Shown in pieces: positions 1-10,690 of a DNA stretch of 64,000 bases. Where the stretch lies: assembly GCA_014155875.1 (NCBI GenBank), contig JACEFZ010027947.1, positions 124,001-188,000 of the forward strand. Direction: 5' to 3'. The stretch is from Cepaea nemoralis. Taxonomy: Eukaryota > Mollusca > Gastropoda > Stylommatophora > Helicidae. Position numbers and translations under genes: made by a program. How positions within the stretch are numbered: the stretch's first letter is position 1; each line of letters opens with the position of its first letter. The notes under the pieces are model-generated. The model had not been told where the DNA came from, did not search any database, and saw nothing but the letters and a program-made list of their open reading frames with translations.

Positions 1-425
1 ATGACAGACTTGATGGTGAGAAAACGTGGCTGGGTGGGAGATGGTTGTTTGTGAAGTCTATAAAATGTTGTGGAGTTTTCAATCAAAAGTCCATTGCATT
101 GGCGTTCAGGTCATCTGATTCACTGGACAGGGGTTCCGGCTTTAGAGAGTTCAGTTGATATGAAGGGTTTTCTCCCAGTCCGGTACTAAAGTGACACCAT
201 CACGGGGACTGTGTTATTGAGCTCTCCCTCTAATCCCCAAGCTCAGAAACAAGTGGCGTGGGCCGACCTGTACGGGGACGTCTTGTCTGTGGGATAGAGT
301 GGAATGTAATCGGGACAACAGACACGGACCGGCTGGGATTCGGGCTGGGATTCGGTCTGAGATGATAACGTTTTCTCCATTGGTTTTAAGCATTTCATTA
401 TCAGCATTCTCCAAACCACGGTCCA
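1..425. repeat. R1 composite repeat, left part (domain A)
   Basis: This stretch is closely similar along its length to 58,590-59,020 in the same orientation; for example, both share the segment around the words ggcgttcaggt and ctgttattgagctctc. It is the left flank of the target into which LINE A1 inserted, and R1 resumes after 9,777. No coding frame is shared between the two copies, so it is treated as non-coding repeat DNA. Confidence 0.75.
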
Positions 426-443
426 GAGTGTGGGTCATCATCA

Positions 444-779
444 TCAAGTGCCGTGCCGGCTGGCGTAGGCGTTCATGGCTCTCCACAGATCTCGGTCTTT
501 GGTGTTCTGGATCAACTCTGCTGATGATATTCCTCCATGCCACCGTCTCAATCCGTCCAGCATCATTTCTCTTGGTCTGCTTCTGCCTCTCTTCCCCTCG
601 ATATTTCCAGTTGCCACGATGTTCTCCAATGCCTCTCTTCTCATCACATGACCAAAGAAAGCTGTTTGTCTCTTTCTTATTGCTGTATATAGTGTTCTAG
701 TTTCCTTAGCCTCTTTCAGGCAATCGTTGTTAGTTACTCTGGCAGTCCAAGGAATTCGCAACATTGTCTTAAAAACCAC
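444..779 (-). pseudogene. LINE A1 C-terminal region
   Basis: About 110 codons carry the conserved RTE C-terminus: RIPWTARVTN, then RKRQTAFFGHVMRREALENI and GKRGRSRPREMMLDGL. It is one frame away from the RT domain because of a single-base indel near 760-779. The same C-terminus recurs in the copies at 12,691-13,002 and, more divergently, 51,400-51,660. The 3' end runs into an (ATG)n tail at 436-445. Confidence 0.88.
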
Positions 780-2446
780 ATCTCTGTTGCTTCTAAGTTC
801 TTCCTAATTTGTTCATTTACATTCAAAGATTCACTGCCATACAGCAAAACTTGTTCTATATAGCATTTTAGCACTCTCTTTCTTACATTCATTGATAGCG
901 ACTTATTGCATAAGATACTCTTCATTTTCTGAAATGCGGCTTTTGCCTGCCCTATTCTGCTCTTAATCTCTGTTGTACATCTTCCATCTGATGTTATAAG
1001 TGCCCCTAGGTATTTAAAATTATCCACTTGGTTGAGAATTTCCCCTTCTATTTCTATGTCACATTTTGGTGTCCCCATTTTCTTTGATATCACCATTGTT
1101 ACTGTTTTCTTGATATTCAAGGAGAGTCCTTTATGTGCCCTCTCTGATACTACAATGTTCAATAATTGTTGCAGGTCTGTTGCATTATCCGCCACCAATA
1201 CTGTGTCATCTGCATAGCGTATATTGTTTATATTATATCCTCCGATTAGTATTCCTGGCTTCTCTTTGATCTCTCTCATTATTACTTCGCTATATAGGGA
1301 GAAGAGATCGGGTGACAAGACACACCCCTGTCGTACTCCTAGCTTTATCTGTTCGTAACTACCCTCTTTATTTCCCGTTTTAATTGCTGCTACTTGGTTC
1401 CAGTATATATTCTTTATTATTCTTAAATCTTTCCTATCAATGTTGATATCTTCCAACATTTTAATCAGCTCATCATGTTTTACTTTATCAAATGCCTTAG
1501 TATAATCTATGAAGCATAAATATATGTCCCTCTGTTTCTCTATTGACCTTTCTATTACTGTTCGTAATATATATATTGCATTGTATGTACCCTTTCCTTC
1601 CATAAAACTGTACTGTTCTTCACTAATTTCCATTTTTATTTTCTTTCTTGTTCTTCTCATTATAATTCTGAGTAGAAGCTTAGTGACATGGTTTATGAGG
1701 TTAATTGTACGAAAATCTTCACATTCAATTGCTCCTGGTCTCTTTGGTATTGCTATAAATACAGATTTTACCATATCGCTCGGTAAATATCCACTGTTGT
1801 AAATATCATTTAGCATTTTGGTTAATATATCTACCCCAAATTCTCCCAATACTTCTAATTCTTCTACTGTGATTTCATCTGGCCCAGCTGTTTTTCCTTT
1901 CTTCATATGTTTCATAGCGTCAGCGACTTCTTCTTTTAGAATAGGTGGGCCTTCTAAGTTACTTTCTTCTGTTAATTCTTCCCTTTCTCCATTATATAAT
2001 TCTCTTATATACTCATTCCACCTCTTCATTATAGTACCTGCCTCCAATAATATCTTTCCTGTTTTTGATTTCAAACACCCTGTATTTATTCTTATTTTTC
2101 TTCCTGTGAGCTCACTGATTTGTCTGTGCATACTTTTTTTTTTATCTTTAATGGAATTTAATTCAATTTGTTTGCATTGCTCGTTTAACCAACTTTCTTT
2201 TGCCTTCACACATTTATCTCTTATTTCTTTATTTATCTGAGCATACTCTTGTTTGTCATTTTTATTCTGTTTCCTTTTGTCCATCAGAATTAAGATTTCT
2301 TCATTGATCCATTTTTTCTTAGCTTTTTGGCTTCTCTCCGGTGATATTTCTTTGCTAGTTTGGTGAATGGAGTCCCTTAACATTTCCCAGTGATCGTTTA
2401 TACTCTGTATTTTAGCTATTGCATTGTACCTATTTTTCACAGTCAC
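734..2446 (-). pseudogene. LINE A1 reverse transcriptase domain
   Basis: About 570 codons of RTE-type reverse transcriptase in the same frame as the preceding endonuclease. Visible motifs in order are GKTAGPDEI, FIAIPKR, FRTINLI, CFIDYTKAFDKV, GVRQGCVLSPDLFSLY and the active-site box IRYADDTVLVA, then the thumb FKYLGALITSDGRC. There is no ATG at the domain start; the frame flows from the endonuclease across the TAA at 2450-2452. The frame ends at 734 through a single-base frameshift near 760-779, after which the C-terminal region continues in another frame. Confidence 0.9.
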
Positions 2447-2966
2447 TCTTTATTGTTCTTGAATTGCTTTATCTACTTTCAGGACCTCTTTATTAAGTCT
2501 CAAGTTTTTAACCATTTTATCCCCTCTCTTTAATCTTACTTTTATTTGTCCACATAGTGGTACATGATCACTATTACCGTCAGCACCTGGCATTGTCTTT
2601 ACATTAATTAATGCATTTCTAAATCTTTTATTAATAAGTATGTAGTCAATTTGGTTGCGTATTTTCATATCAGGGCTTTTCCATGTGTATAGTCGTCTTT
2701 TATGGTGTTTAAACCATGTGTTTCCAATTATCATATCATTAATATTTGCCCATTCTATTAGTTTCTCTCCTCGTTCATTTCTTGTATCTAAACCGTAATT
2801 CCCCACTATATCCTCTATTTTTCCCTTTCCTACTTTTGCATTAAAATCTCCCAGTACTATGTTTATTTCTTGTGATCCAATTTGAGCCATCACCATTTCT
2901 ATTTCATCGTAAAAGTGTTGTATTTCTTCTTCACTACTGCTTGTTGTTGGTGAATATACTTGAATA
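2447..2966 (-). pseudogene. LINE A1 endonuclease, C-terminal part
   Basis: This carries the remaining endonuclease motifs: QVYSPT, then VLGDFNAKVG, RNQIDYILI and the terminal SDHVPL (catalytic Asp-His) before a basic linker. It continues the N-terminal half lying beyond element 1 in the same frame. A single in-frame TAA at 2450-2452 separates it from the RT domain, whose frame is otherwise unchanged. The family normally has one continuous ORF, so the stop is read as a disabling mutation. Confidence 0.85.
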
Positions 2967-2971
2967 ATATT

Positions 2972-3709
2972 TGTCACATGCCTGTGGTCATTGACATTAA
3001 GGTGAGCGGCCGTACAAGATAAACAGTTCACGAGATAAAATGGGGCGGATGGTGGGTCCCCCAGAGGGCGTAAATGAGAGGACAGTAATTGAAGGGGCGA
3101 GCTGAGAAGAGGTCAGCTGGTGAGGCAGACAGTTGGAGCAGTGAGGTTGTGTGGTGTGTGTGAGGCAATGTGGGGCATAGAATTGTTTAAAAAGACAGGG
3201 ACAAAGATTGACGGGCAGTTGAGGTTTGGACTCCGAGTTGAGAGGAGTTGAGTGTAGACCAGACCCGGAGAAGGTCGTGGTCTGATAAAGTGAAGAATTG
3301 TGACGGAGTTTGGAAGATAACTCCGCACTGTGGGTTCCAGGGATAGTGAGTGGAATTCGAGACCCATAGGGGGTTACTTTGAGTCGGGCCTAGAGAGAGG
3401 CTAGTATACCTGTCGTGTGGGACGATATTTTAGTAGCCTTGAGAGGCAGTATTATTCGACGTGTTCCATTGGGATGGAGATATATTCTTAGAGAATTATT
3501 GTTCCTGGATTTATATGTTACATGTGTCTGTGTTAATTCAGAATTAAAGGAATATTATGTGCGCAAATTAACGCTTGTTCACTGACTGGTGTTTGGTGGT
3601 GATGCATCTTGATTAATCTGTTGTTCAACATCACATTGTTACAAGGACATACCCTAGACATAACCATAGCCACTCTATCTGTCACTTAGTCAACATTCAC
3701 TTTGTGACA
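2972..3709 (+). repeat. 5' LTR of element 1
   Basis: A 738-bp LTR with TG...CA ends and the short inverted termini TGTCAC / GTGACA. It is collinear with 8728-9465 at a constant offset of 5,756 bp, with no difference noticed. Open frames inside it occur identically in both LTRs and are not treated as genes. Confidence 0.95.
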
Positions 3710-5749
3710 GAGAAGATTTCTGGGAGGCTTCGTCGATTAGAGAGAACACTAACATCAGAGACATTAGTCGGATGCCCAATTACAACAACAATAATGAGAG
3801 CTCTCCTGTCAAGAATAAACACCATTTTCAGTAGACAGCGCATTTCAAAAGTGTCGGAGAATTAATACAGAGTCCACGAGAAACCAGGTAAAAATATCAT
3901 TTCTCACTCGGAGTGGGGAGAGGAGACGGGGAAAGTGTGTCCACGATATAAACACTGGGGTTTCTTCCGTGCGGGAACTGGGTAGCACATAGGTCACAAG
4001 AAGGTCAGGACAGGTAAATTGGATACCAGGCAGTATTTCTTCGGCTATCAGGGACGTCAGAAAATTAACGCAAACAGGCGCGTGTGTTTATAGGTCAAGT
4101 GAACAGTACAAAAAGTCGGCGCCATGATACTGGCAAGATGATATCCTGACAGGTGCGTGTGGGTGTGACGAAGACAGGATTTAAGACAGTGAGCAATTTC
4201 GTTGAGAAGTCCTGGGCGTGGTAAGACATCTTGTGTGTGTGTTGAGGACAAAGCACAGTGTGGTTGCAGGGCGATAGGTTAAGAATTCACCACAGGTAAA
4301 ACGGGTGAGGACGGTGGAAATTGTGAGTCGCCACGGACAAATTGGGTTGACAAGAGGGTCAGTGCTGTTTACGAGGACAGCGAAGTATGTGTGGATAACG
4401 GAAAAGTTCCGGACATTACTTTGTTCGCAGTCAGTGAAGATTGTAGTACACTGAGGTACTAACAGAGATGACCTTGTGAGTCAAGGCCGAGAACCAGGGA
4501 ATTTGACGGAAAAATTTCCACTGAGAATAACACGTTGTTTTTCTACTGAAACTACGATTTACGTTTAACGTCTTAGTGTGTGTGTGTCATCATCGGCAAA
4601 CAAACCACAACAGTCATTCAGGTGCCGTCTTCGCAAATATGAGCGCATTTTTTAACAAAAAAAAGACTTGCGAAGCGGATTTAAAGCGCGTGATCATTTT
4701 CTGCTATTCGTTGGTTTAACCGGGTCAGCAACAGTGAAACCATACCATCACTTCAAAGCGACAGTGACTACGCAGATAAACATTCATTGATTTTAAAGGT
4801 ATTTTCGGCTCCCCAAAACGCAACGAAAACCCAATATTTCTGGCAAAACAAGAGCGTTCACATACATTATACAATCACAGGCCATCCCTACAGGGAGGGT
4901 TACAAAAACATTACGGACTGTGAAGATACAAGGCGTTGGGATAATTATCATCATCTTCAACTTTTACGACAGTCGAAAATCGTGTCACCACGTCAACAAA
5001 AAGTGACAACGCATCAGAACTTTAATTCATTGTGGGAAGCTAACGTCGTAATCTTTTCAAAACAGTAACCGACAAACATTTCCAGGCGATTTTCGGAGAC
5101 TATTGAAAACAAATTAAGGACTTTTTTAAGATTCTACCATCGCATTGGTGTCGGCAACCCTTGTTTGCTTCTGTTGTTCTCATCGTCCTAAGTATTGTTG
5201 TTGTTGTGCGTTACGTAAATATTTGTATGTGGTCCAGTGGTCGTAATAAGTAGGATATTTTTGCTTTATTTCTCGAAATGCGGGAGACAGAGCAAAGGTG
5301 AAGTTTCTAGGTGCACATTGTATTGGTTGAGAGACAGCTGACGAGTCAGTTTGTTTTGTGCTGTGGCATTGGGTCGTCTCGACATTATACATGGTGTCCA
5401 AGTGTCTACGTCAGATCTATGTACATTATTCATTTTATATTTGTTCTTTTTACTGTTTTCTCTTTACTGTTACATATAATATTTGAGTTCTTTGGATATA
5501 TGGTATTGTTGTAATGCTTATGTTAATACATCTTCTATCTAGATGGTATTTGTCAGTTTATATTATGCGCACGGTATGGTCTTTCATGGGCATGTTTATG
5601 TCAGTGGTTTTTATTTCTATGTAATCATCCGTCTGCGTTTCACCGGCCTATGCGTCTAGCGTTTAATAGTTCGCAGTTAGTGTGTATCATCCATTTGTGT
5701 ATGTATATGTATGTTTACAACTATTTCCAGGAATTGTTCTACAGTTATT

Positions 5750-5834
<85 letters not shown>

Positions 5835-6030
5835 AGGGAGTATAGTTATATTCCCCCCTCACTACCTAGTGCTTATAGAGTGACTGGGTGAGTACAGAGT
5901 GATATTGTAGCACTACGGATTTACGTACACAGGGAGTGCGGGTGTACTTAGGGAAGTGACACAAAGAATAACAGCAGAGCCTGTACATTTATAGTTGGCT
6001 GATTCACAGCAACGTGTCCACAAGTACAAG
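3710..6030 (+). other. Leader of element 1, with candidate primer-binding site
   Basis: About 2.3 kb between the 5' LTR and Gag without convincing coding sequence. A possible primer-binding site begins TGGGAGGCTTCG at 3721, 11 bp past the LTR; the priming tRNA was not identified. A long (AT)n tract lies just before Gag. The length is unusual for a gypsy leader, and Alpha and Beta also have leaders of about 1.2 kb. Confidence 0.55.
5752..5832. repeat. (AT)n microsatellite
   Basis: About 40 uninterrupted AT dinucleotides inside the element 1 leader, roughly 200 bp upstream of Gag. Open frames encoding Tyr-Ile repeats here are artefacts. Confidence 0.99.
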
Positions 6031-6828
6031 ATGCCTACTTTAATGGATTATATTGAAGCAGGTGAAAGAATAGGCCTGAAAGGTAAAGAGTTACAGGAGT
6101 ATGCAGAAGCGAAAGAACAAAAGCAGATGGAAAGAGAGGAGAGGCATAATGAACGCGAGGCAAAACGCTTACAGGAAGAGAAAGAGACACAAGTAAAACT
6201 AGCTGAAATGGAAAACAAACGTCTACAGGAAGTAAAGTTAGCTGAAATAGAAAACAAGCGTCTACAGGAAGCAACACAAGTAAAACTAGCTGAAATAGAA
6301 AACAAGCGTCTACAGGAAGAGACACAAGTAAAACTAGCTGAAATCGAGTTAAGAAAACTAGAACTATCTTCGAAAGGTCAAAGTGAGGAAAGCAGAAAAC
6401 CTTCGCAGTCGTCACAGAGATTAAAACTGCCATACTTTACGGACCGAGACAACCTTGAAGCTTATCTTGACAGATATCAGGCATCAGCGAAAGTGTTAGG
6501 CATCCCCGAAGAACAGTATGCTATTAGACTAGGGGAGCTTCTTACCGGCAAGGCACTAGACACCATGTTCAATTTACCTGTAGAAGAAAGAAACAACTAC
6601 ACTATCTTACGTCAACGTTTGCTGACAAAGTTCCAACTAACGGAGCATGGATATAGAACAAAGTTTAGACAGTTAGTGCCAGAGACAAATCAAGATTTCA
6701 CAGATTTTGTTAACACTGTAAAGAATACATTTAACAAATGGATGGAGCTTGCAGAAGTAGGGAAAGATTTTAATAAATTAGTAGATCTAATGTTAAGAGA
6801 CAAGGTAGTATCATGCATGCAATACTAA
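6031..6828 (+). pseudogene. Element 1 Gag, N-terminal and capsid part
   Basis: Gag forms the particle of the retrotransposon. The start is placed at ATG 6031 because the following MPTLMDYIEAGE aligns with the starts of Beta (23,462) and Alpha (35,819) Gag; the frame is open a little further upstream but without ATG. Residues about 25-120 are a charged coiled coil containing tandem copies of a 16-residue unit with the core QVKLAEIENKRLQE. A capsid-like region follows (LPYFTDRDNLEAYL...). The frame closes at 6828 because of a 4-bp tandem duplication, ATGC at 6813-6816 and 6817-6820; Gag continues in another frame from about 6,833. Confidence 0.85.
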
Positions 6829-6832
6829 TTTA

Positions 6833-8056
6833 GTGGCGTTCTTTGAGGAACGTAAGCCAAAGGACATAGACACAATGTCTCAGTTAGGGCAAAACTATAT
6901 GACTGCACATCCTAACAGTTCTATTGGGAAACTAATGAGTGAGGAAATAGTCTGTGCAGCGTACACTAAACAGGACCAGAATCCAGTCATCAGACCAAGG
7001 GCGAAAAGTGTGGATTCAGCACAGAAAGGTGAGCAGCAAGAACTTCAAGATAATGGTTTCCGAGGAAACAATGTTGGTAGAGTAGGACGGTACCCATATA
7101 GAAGAGGGAACTTCCAGAGACGTCCAAATTATGCCGGATGTTGGAATTGTGGGAGCTGGAGACACAAAATGGCAGATTGTGATGCACAACCATCAGATGG
7201 ACCAACGAACAACAGTAAAAGGGAGATCACTTGTTTCAAATGTGGAAGGAACGGGCATGTCAGTCATCAATGTAGGATGAGAGAAACAGAGCACTCAAAT
7301 GCAGCACAAGTAATTGAGACGCTGAACAATGAAGATTGTAGTGGGTGCAAACCTCTTTTTGAAAAAGATGGTCAGCCAGTCTTAATATGTGGTCACACAG
7401 TTAAAGCAGGATCAGCAGTGCATGAAGGAGGAAGTCTGAAGATGCATCATGGGTTTGTTAATGATAGGCCAGCGTTAACAATTAGGGATTCCGGATGTAC
7501 GTCCATCGGGGTGAGAAAGAGTTTAGTGCAACCCTCGGATTATACAGGGGAAAAGATTAGATCCATAACATTTAATGGGACAGTAGAATTCTACCCAATA
7601 GCCGTGATAACAGTAAAAACACCATACATAACAGGAAGAGTGACAGCATGTGTTTTAGACTCACCAGTGGCAGATCTCATCATAGGAAATGTTATAGGAG
7701 TTAAAGAGTGTACAGAAGAGGAAGTAGTTTATTGGGATCAAAAATATAGTGTAAGCAGTAATGAGGTAGTTACCACAAGAGAACCTAAATTAGAGAGTAT
7801 AGCTGAGGTAGAAGAGGCACTTGAAGTAGACACAGGAACTCAGGACAAGGATAGTACAGCTGAGCAGATGAGAATGGATCCCAAATATAGTGCTAGTGGC
7901 TCCCAGAGACAAGATACTACTCTGAACAAATGTTCACAAGGGTGTAGGAGAGTAGAACATAGGCAGTCAAAGAAAGGTAGATGGTGCTTCGAGAGGAAGA
8001 ACAATGTTCTTCACTCGCCGCTTTTCAGATGGCGGAACTGCACTGTGGGCAAGTAG
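6833..8056 (+). pseudogene. Element 1 Gag C-terminus with zinc knuckles, and aspartic protease
   Basis: This continues Gag after the frameshift. Two CCHC-type knuckles are visible: CWNCGSWRHKMADC and CFKCGRNGHVSHQC, which bind RNA. A retroviral-type aspartic protease follows, with the active-site triad DSG in the context IRDSGCTSIGV, the flap-side sequence FNGTVEFYP and the closing ADLIIGN. It matches the Beta protease in layout (DSGST...DLILG). The frame ends in degenerate sequence at 8056, and the integrase scrap downstream is in another frame. Confidence 0.85.
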
Positions 8057-8235
8057 TATTACCGTTAACACATAGAGACCGATATACTAGAACAGCTCAG
8101 GATAGTACATGTGCAGGGCACATAGGCATAAGGCGTATGCAGCAGAAAGAAAGGTGCCAGATATATGGGCCAAGATTGAATAAAGAGTTCAGACTAAACA
8201 GAGACTCAAGTGTAACAGGTGCAATATGCAGATAG
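8042..8235 (+). pseudogene. Element 1 integrase zinc-binding remnant
   Basis: About 60 codons resemble the HHCC domain at the start of gypsy integrases: VVLPLTHRDRY, then AGHIGIRRMQQ and a decayed equivalent of the FYWP region. The Cys pair is not preserved. It lies directly after the protease with no RT between, the same order as Beta. No integrase catalytic core follows, so Pol was lost by deletion. Confidence 0.65.
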
Positions 8236-8727
8236 GAAAGTTGAGTCAGGTCAAAAGAGTGTTCGCGACATTACTGACCAGGGCTAGGGATAGCAAACAG
8301 ATGTTGTAATTGTAGAGGTACCATGAGTCATGGGTACATGAAAGGTAGACACAGCATCGACAGGAATCAGAGGTGGGTTGATGCAAGAAAAGAACCACCT
8401 GATATATGGTCGGTACACAAATAGCTTGTGTCTTCTTAAAGATATTAATAGACCTGTGGGTACATAAGTATAATGCTTTTCTATGATGTATTATTATTAT
8501 GTGATGTATTAGTTCATGCATTGATACAAAAGATAGAAAGTTGTTTGTATTTATGTGTGGGGATTATGGGAGTTTACTATGAGTATTTGATATATTATTA
8601 AGTGTGGTAGCTAGAGTAAGTTGGATTTATACTAACGACTACCCAGGCAATGTGTCTGGGTCACATATTTGATAAGTATGAGTCTCCCAACATTTGAAAA
8701 CGATGTTTTCTTTTGAGGGTGGGGTAG
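8236..8727 (+). other. Element 1 3' non-coding region and polypurine tract
   Basis: AT-rich sequence without a convincing frame. It ends in a purine-rich run, GAGGGTGGGGTAG at 8715-8727, immediately before the 3' LTR. This is the expected position of the plus-strand primer. Confidence 0.6.
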
Positions 8728-9465
8728 TGTCACATGCCTGTGGTCATTGACATTAAGGTGAGCGGCCGTACAAGATAAACAGTTCACGAGATAAAATGGG
8801 GCGGATGGTGGGTCCCCCAGAGGGCGTAAATGAGAGGACAGTAATTGAAGGGGCGAGCTGAGAAGAGGTCAGCTGGTGAGGCAGACAGTTGGAGCAGTGA
8901 GGTTGTGTGGTGTGTGTGAGGCAATGTGGGGCATAGAATTGTTTAAAAAGACAGGGACAAAGATTGACGGGCAGTTGAGGTTTGGACTCCGAGTTGAGAG
9001 GAGTTGAGTGTAGACCAGACCCGGAGAAGGTCGTGGTCTGATAAAGTGAAGAATTGTGACGGAGTTTGGAAGATAACTCCGCACTGTGGGTTCCAGGGAT
9101 AGTGAGTGGAATTCGAGACCCATAGGGGGTTACTTTGAGTCGGGCCTAGAGAGAGGCTAGTATACCTGTCGTGTGGGACGATATTTTAGTAGCCTTGAGA
9201 GGCAGTATTATTCGACGTGTTCCATTGGGATGGAGATATATTCTTAGAGAATTATTGTTCCTGGATTTATATGTTACATGTGTCTGTGTTAATTCAGAAT
9301 TAAAGGAATATTATGTGCGCAAATTAACGCTTGTTCACTGACTGGTGTTTGGTGGTGATGCATCTTGATTAATCTGTTGTTCAACATCACATTGTTACAA
9401 GGACATACCCTAGACATAACCATAGCCACTCTATCTGTCACTTAGTCAACATTCACTTTGTGACA
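8728..9465 (+). repeat. 3' LTR of element 1
   Basis: A 738-bp copy of the 5' LTR, apparently identical, followed by the target duplication ATATT (9466-9470) and the interrupted LINE A1. Confidence 0.95.
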
Positions 9466-9767
9466 ATATTTATATCTATTGGTTTGCCTTTGATTTTTAC
9501 CATTATAACTCTATCTGAAATACACCAGTATCCATTCATAGATTTGGCTGCTTTTTCATCAAATATTATTCCTACACCTTTTTCATGTGTGTCCCCTCCA
9601 GAATAAATTATTGTGTGATTGTCAGCTATAATTTTGCCCGATCCCTTCCATCTCATCTCACTTATGCCTAGTATATTCATTTTCATGTTTTCCATTTCTC
9701 TTAGAACATTGTTTAACTTTCCCAGCTCATTTAAAGTCCTAACATTCCATGTTCCTACTCTAAATTT
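9466..9767 (-). pseudogene. LINE A1 endonuclease, N-terminal exo-endo-phosphatase part
   Basis: About 100 codons encode the start of an apurinic-type endonuclease, with the hallmark GTWNVRTL motif near the beginning and ISEMRWKGSG further on (the catalytic Glu region). It nicks target DNA for target-primed reverse transcription. The open frame extends upstream to 10,028, but those residues come from the R1 25-bp minisatellite and are not LINE protein. The frame breaks at the element 1 insertion and continues in the same codon phase at 2,966, so only the insertion separates the two halves. Confidence 0.85.
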
Positions 9768-9777
9768 GAGTGTGGGT

Positions 9778-10690
9778 ATGAGATACAAATGTGCAGATAT
9801 GTCAGAAGGCAACCTGTTTACAAAACCGAGATCATGACTCGTGTACAAACACAGGATGGCGATCAATGAGCAAGCCCAAGATGGCGACCAATGTACAAGG
9901 CCAAGATGGCGACCAATGTACAAGGCCAAGATGACAACGTATGTACAAGACAAGGGTGGTAACTCATGTACAAAACTAGATGGCGATGTATGTAAAAGAC
10001 CTAGTTGGAAATGCATGTGCAAAACCAAGATGCCGATTCGTGGACAAGATCAAAATGGCTGCCGACAAGCCGGAAAACGAATGCCTCAAACTTAGAGTGA
10101 GAATGGTATATTTGCTTCGTTAAACATGTTGTTACCACATAAGTGGCTCTAGTCAGCGAGGCTGAGAGATGTTTCAGAGAACGGGTTACAAGTATCCTGT
10201 AACTATAATATCAAACGATCTCCCCTCATGACTCATTTACAAGACCAAGATGGCGACGTATATATAAGACCAATCTGGTAAGTCATTGGAAAACCAAGAT
10301 GGCGATTCGTGAACAAGACCAAAATGGCCACAGACAAGCCGGAAAACGAATACCTCAAACTTAGAGTGAGAACGGTATCATGTATCATTTAAAATGCGGT
10401 TGATACTTATGTGACTGTAGTCAACGAGGCTAAAAGATGTTGTAGAGAATGGGTTGCAAATATCCTGTAACTATAATATGAAACAATCTCCCCTCAGTCA
10501 TGTTTAGGCTCACCTTCAGGGAAACTATAGTCAATTACGGTGAAGAAAATTCTACCAGCAACATAAACATAAAATAACAGGGAGAATCACAGGTAACAAT
10601 AACTGAACAACTTAGAATCGGGAAAATGTTGCCCAACTCGTTGTCTTGGGGACATCCACCTCTATGATATAAGGGTAAGGGCGGCAGACT
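9778..10690. repeat. R1 composite repeat, right part (minisatellite and domain B)
   Basis: R1 resumes after LINE A1. The order is a 25-bp minisatellite (about 9,838-10,065), a domain B block (about 10,066-10,230), a shorter minisatellite (10,230-10,340), then domain B again and a block matching 60,170-60,300 (ggctcacctt...tagtcaatta). Domain B carries the words gagaatgggtt and atcctgtaactataatat, which recur at 59,440, 60,120, 61,860 and 63,370. Confidence 0.75.
9838..10065. repeat. 25-bp minisatellite with ATGGCG and CCAAT cores
   Basis: Imperfect tandem units of 25 bp with consensus near AAGATGGCGACCAATGTACA plus five bases. Perfect neighbours are seen around 9,881-9,930. Open frames across it on both strands, including the one fused to the LINE A1 endonuclease, are artefacts of a period that is not a multiple of three read over few units. 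Confidence 0.85.

Larger units (their letters stand above)
2972..9465 (+). mobile_element. LTR element 1: recent non-autonomous gypsy-type retrotransposon
   Basis: A 6,494-bp element with 738-bp direct LTRs (2972-3709 and 8728-9465) starting TGTCACATGCC and ending TTTGTGACA. The 5-bp repeat ATATT flanks it at 2967-2971 and 9466-9470. The LTRs look identical by eye, so insertion was recent. The interior holds a long leader, Gag with two zinc knuckles, an aspartic protease and a decayed scrap of the integrase zinc-binding domain, but no integrase core, RT or RNase H. It can only move if another element supplies Pol. The Gag N-terminus and protease resemble those of Alpha and Beta, and protease followed by integrase fits the same Gmr1-like group. 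Confidence 0.93.
436..9767 (-). mobile_element. RTE-type LINE A1, near full length, split by an LTR element
   Basis: A non-LTR retrotransposon read right to left: endonuclease start at 9,767, interruption by element 1 (2972-9465), rest of endonuclease, reverse transcriptase, C-terminal region, then a short (ATG)n tail ending at 436. The direct repeat GAGTGTGGGT occurs at 426-435 and 9768-9777 and fits a target-site duplication. Removing element 1 and one copy of its 5-bp duplication leaves about 2.83 kb, near the usual RTE length of about 3 kb. The 5' end begins directly at the endonuclease with no leader, so a small 5' truncation is likely. Lesions seen are one in-frame stop (2450-2452), one frameshift near 760-779, and the LTR insertion. 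The paralogous unoccupied R1 copy at 58,590-59,340 supports both boundaries. Confidence 0.88.

Noticed and set aside
3113..3367. 84-codon minus-strand frame, repeated at 8,869-9,123
   Set aside because: It lies inside both LTRs of element 1, antisense to the element, with no domain similarity.
3721..3738. Assignment of the element 1 primer-binding site to a specific tRNA
   Set aside because: TGGGAGGCTTCG has the right start and position, but no tRNA 3' end could be matched with confidence.
5650..5891. Short proteins with long Tyr-Ile runs
   Set aside because: They are translations of the (AT)n tract on both strands.
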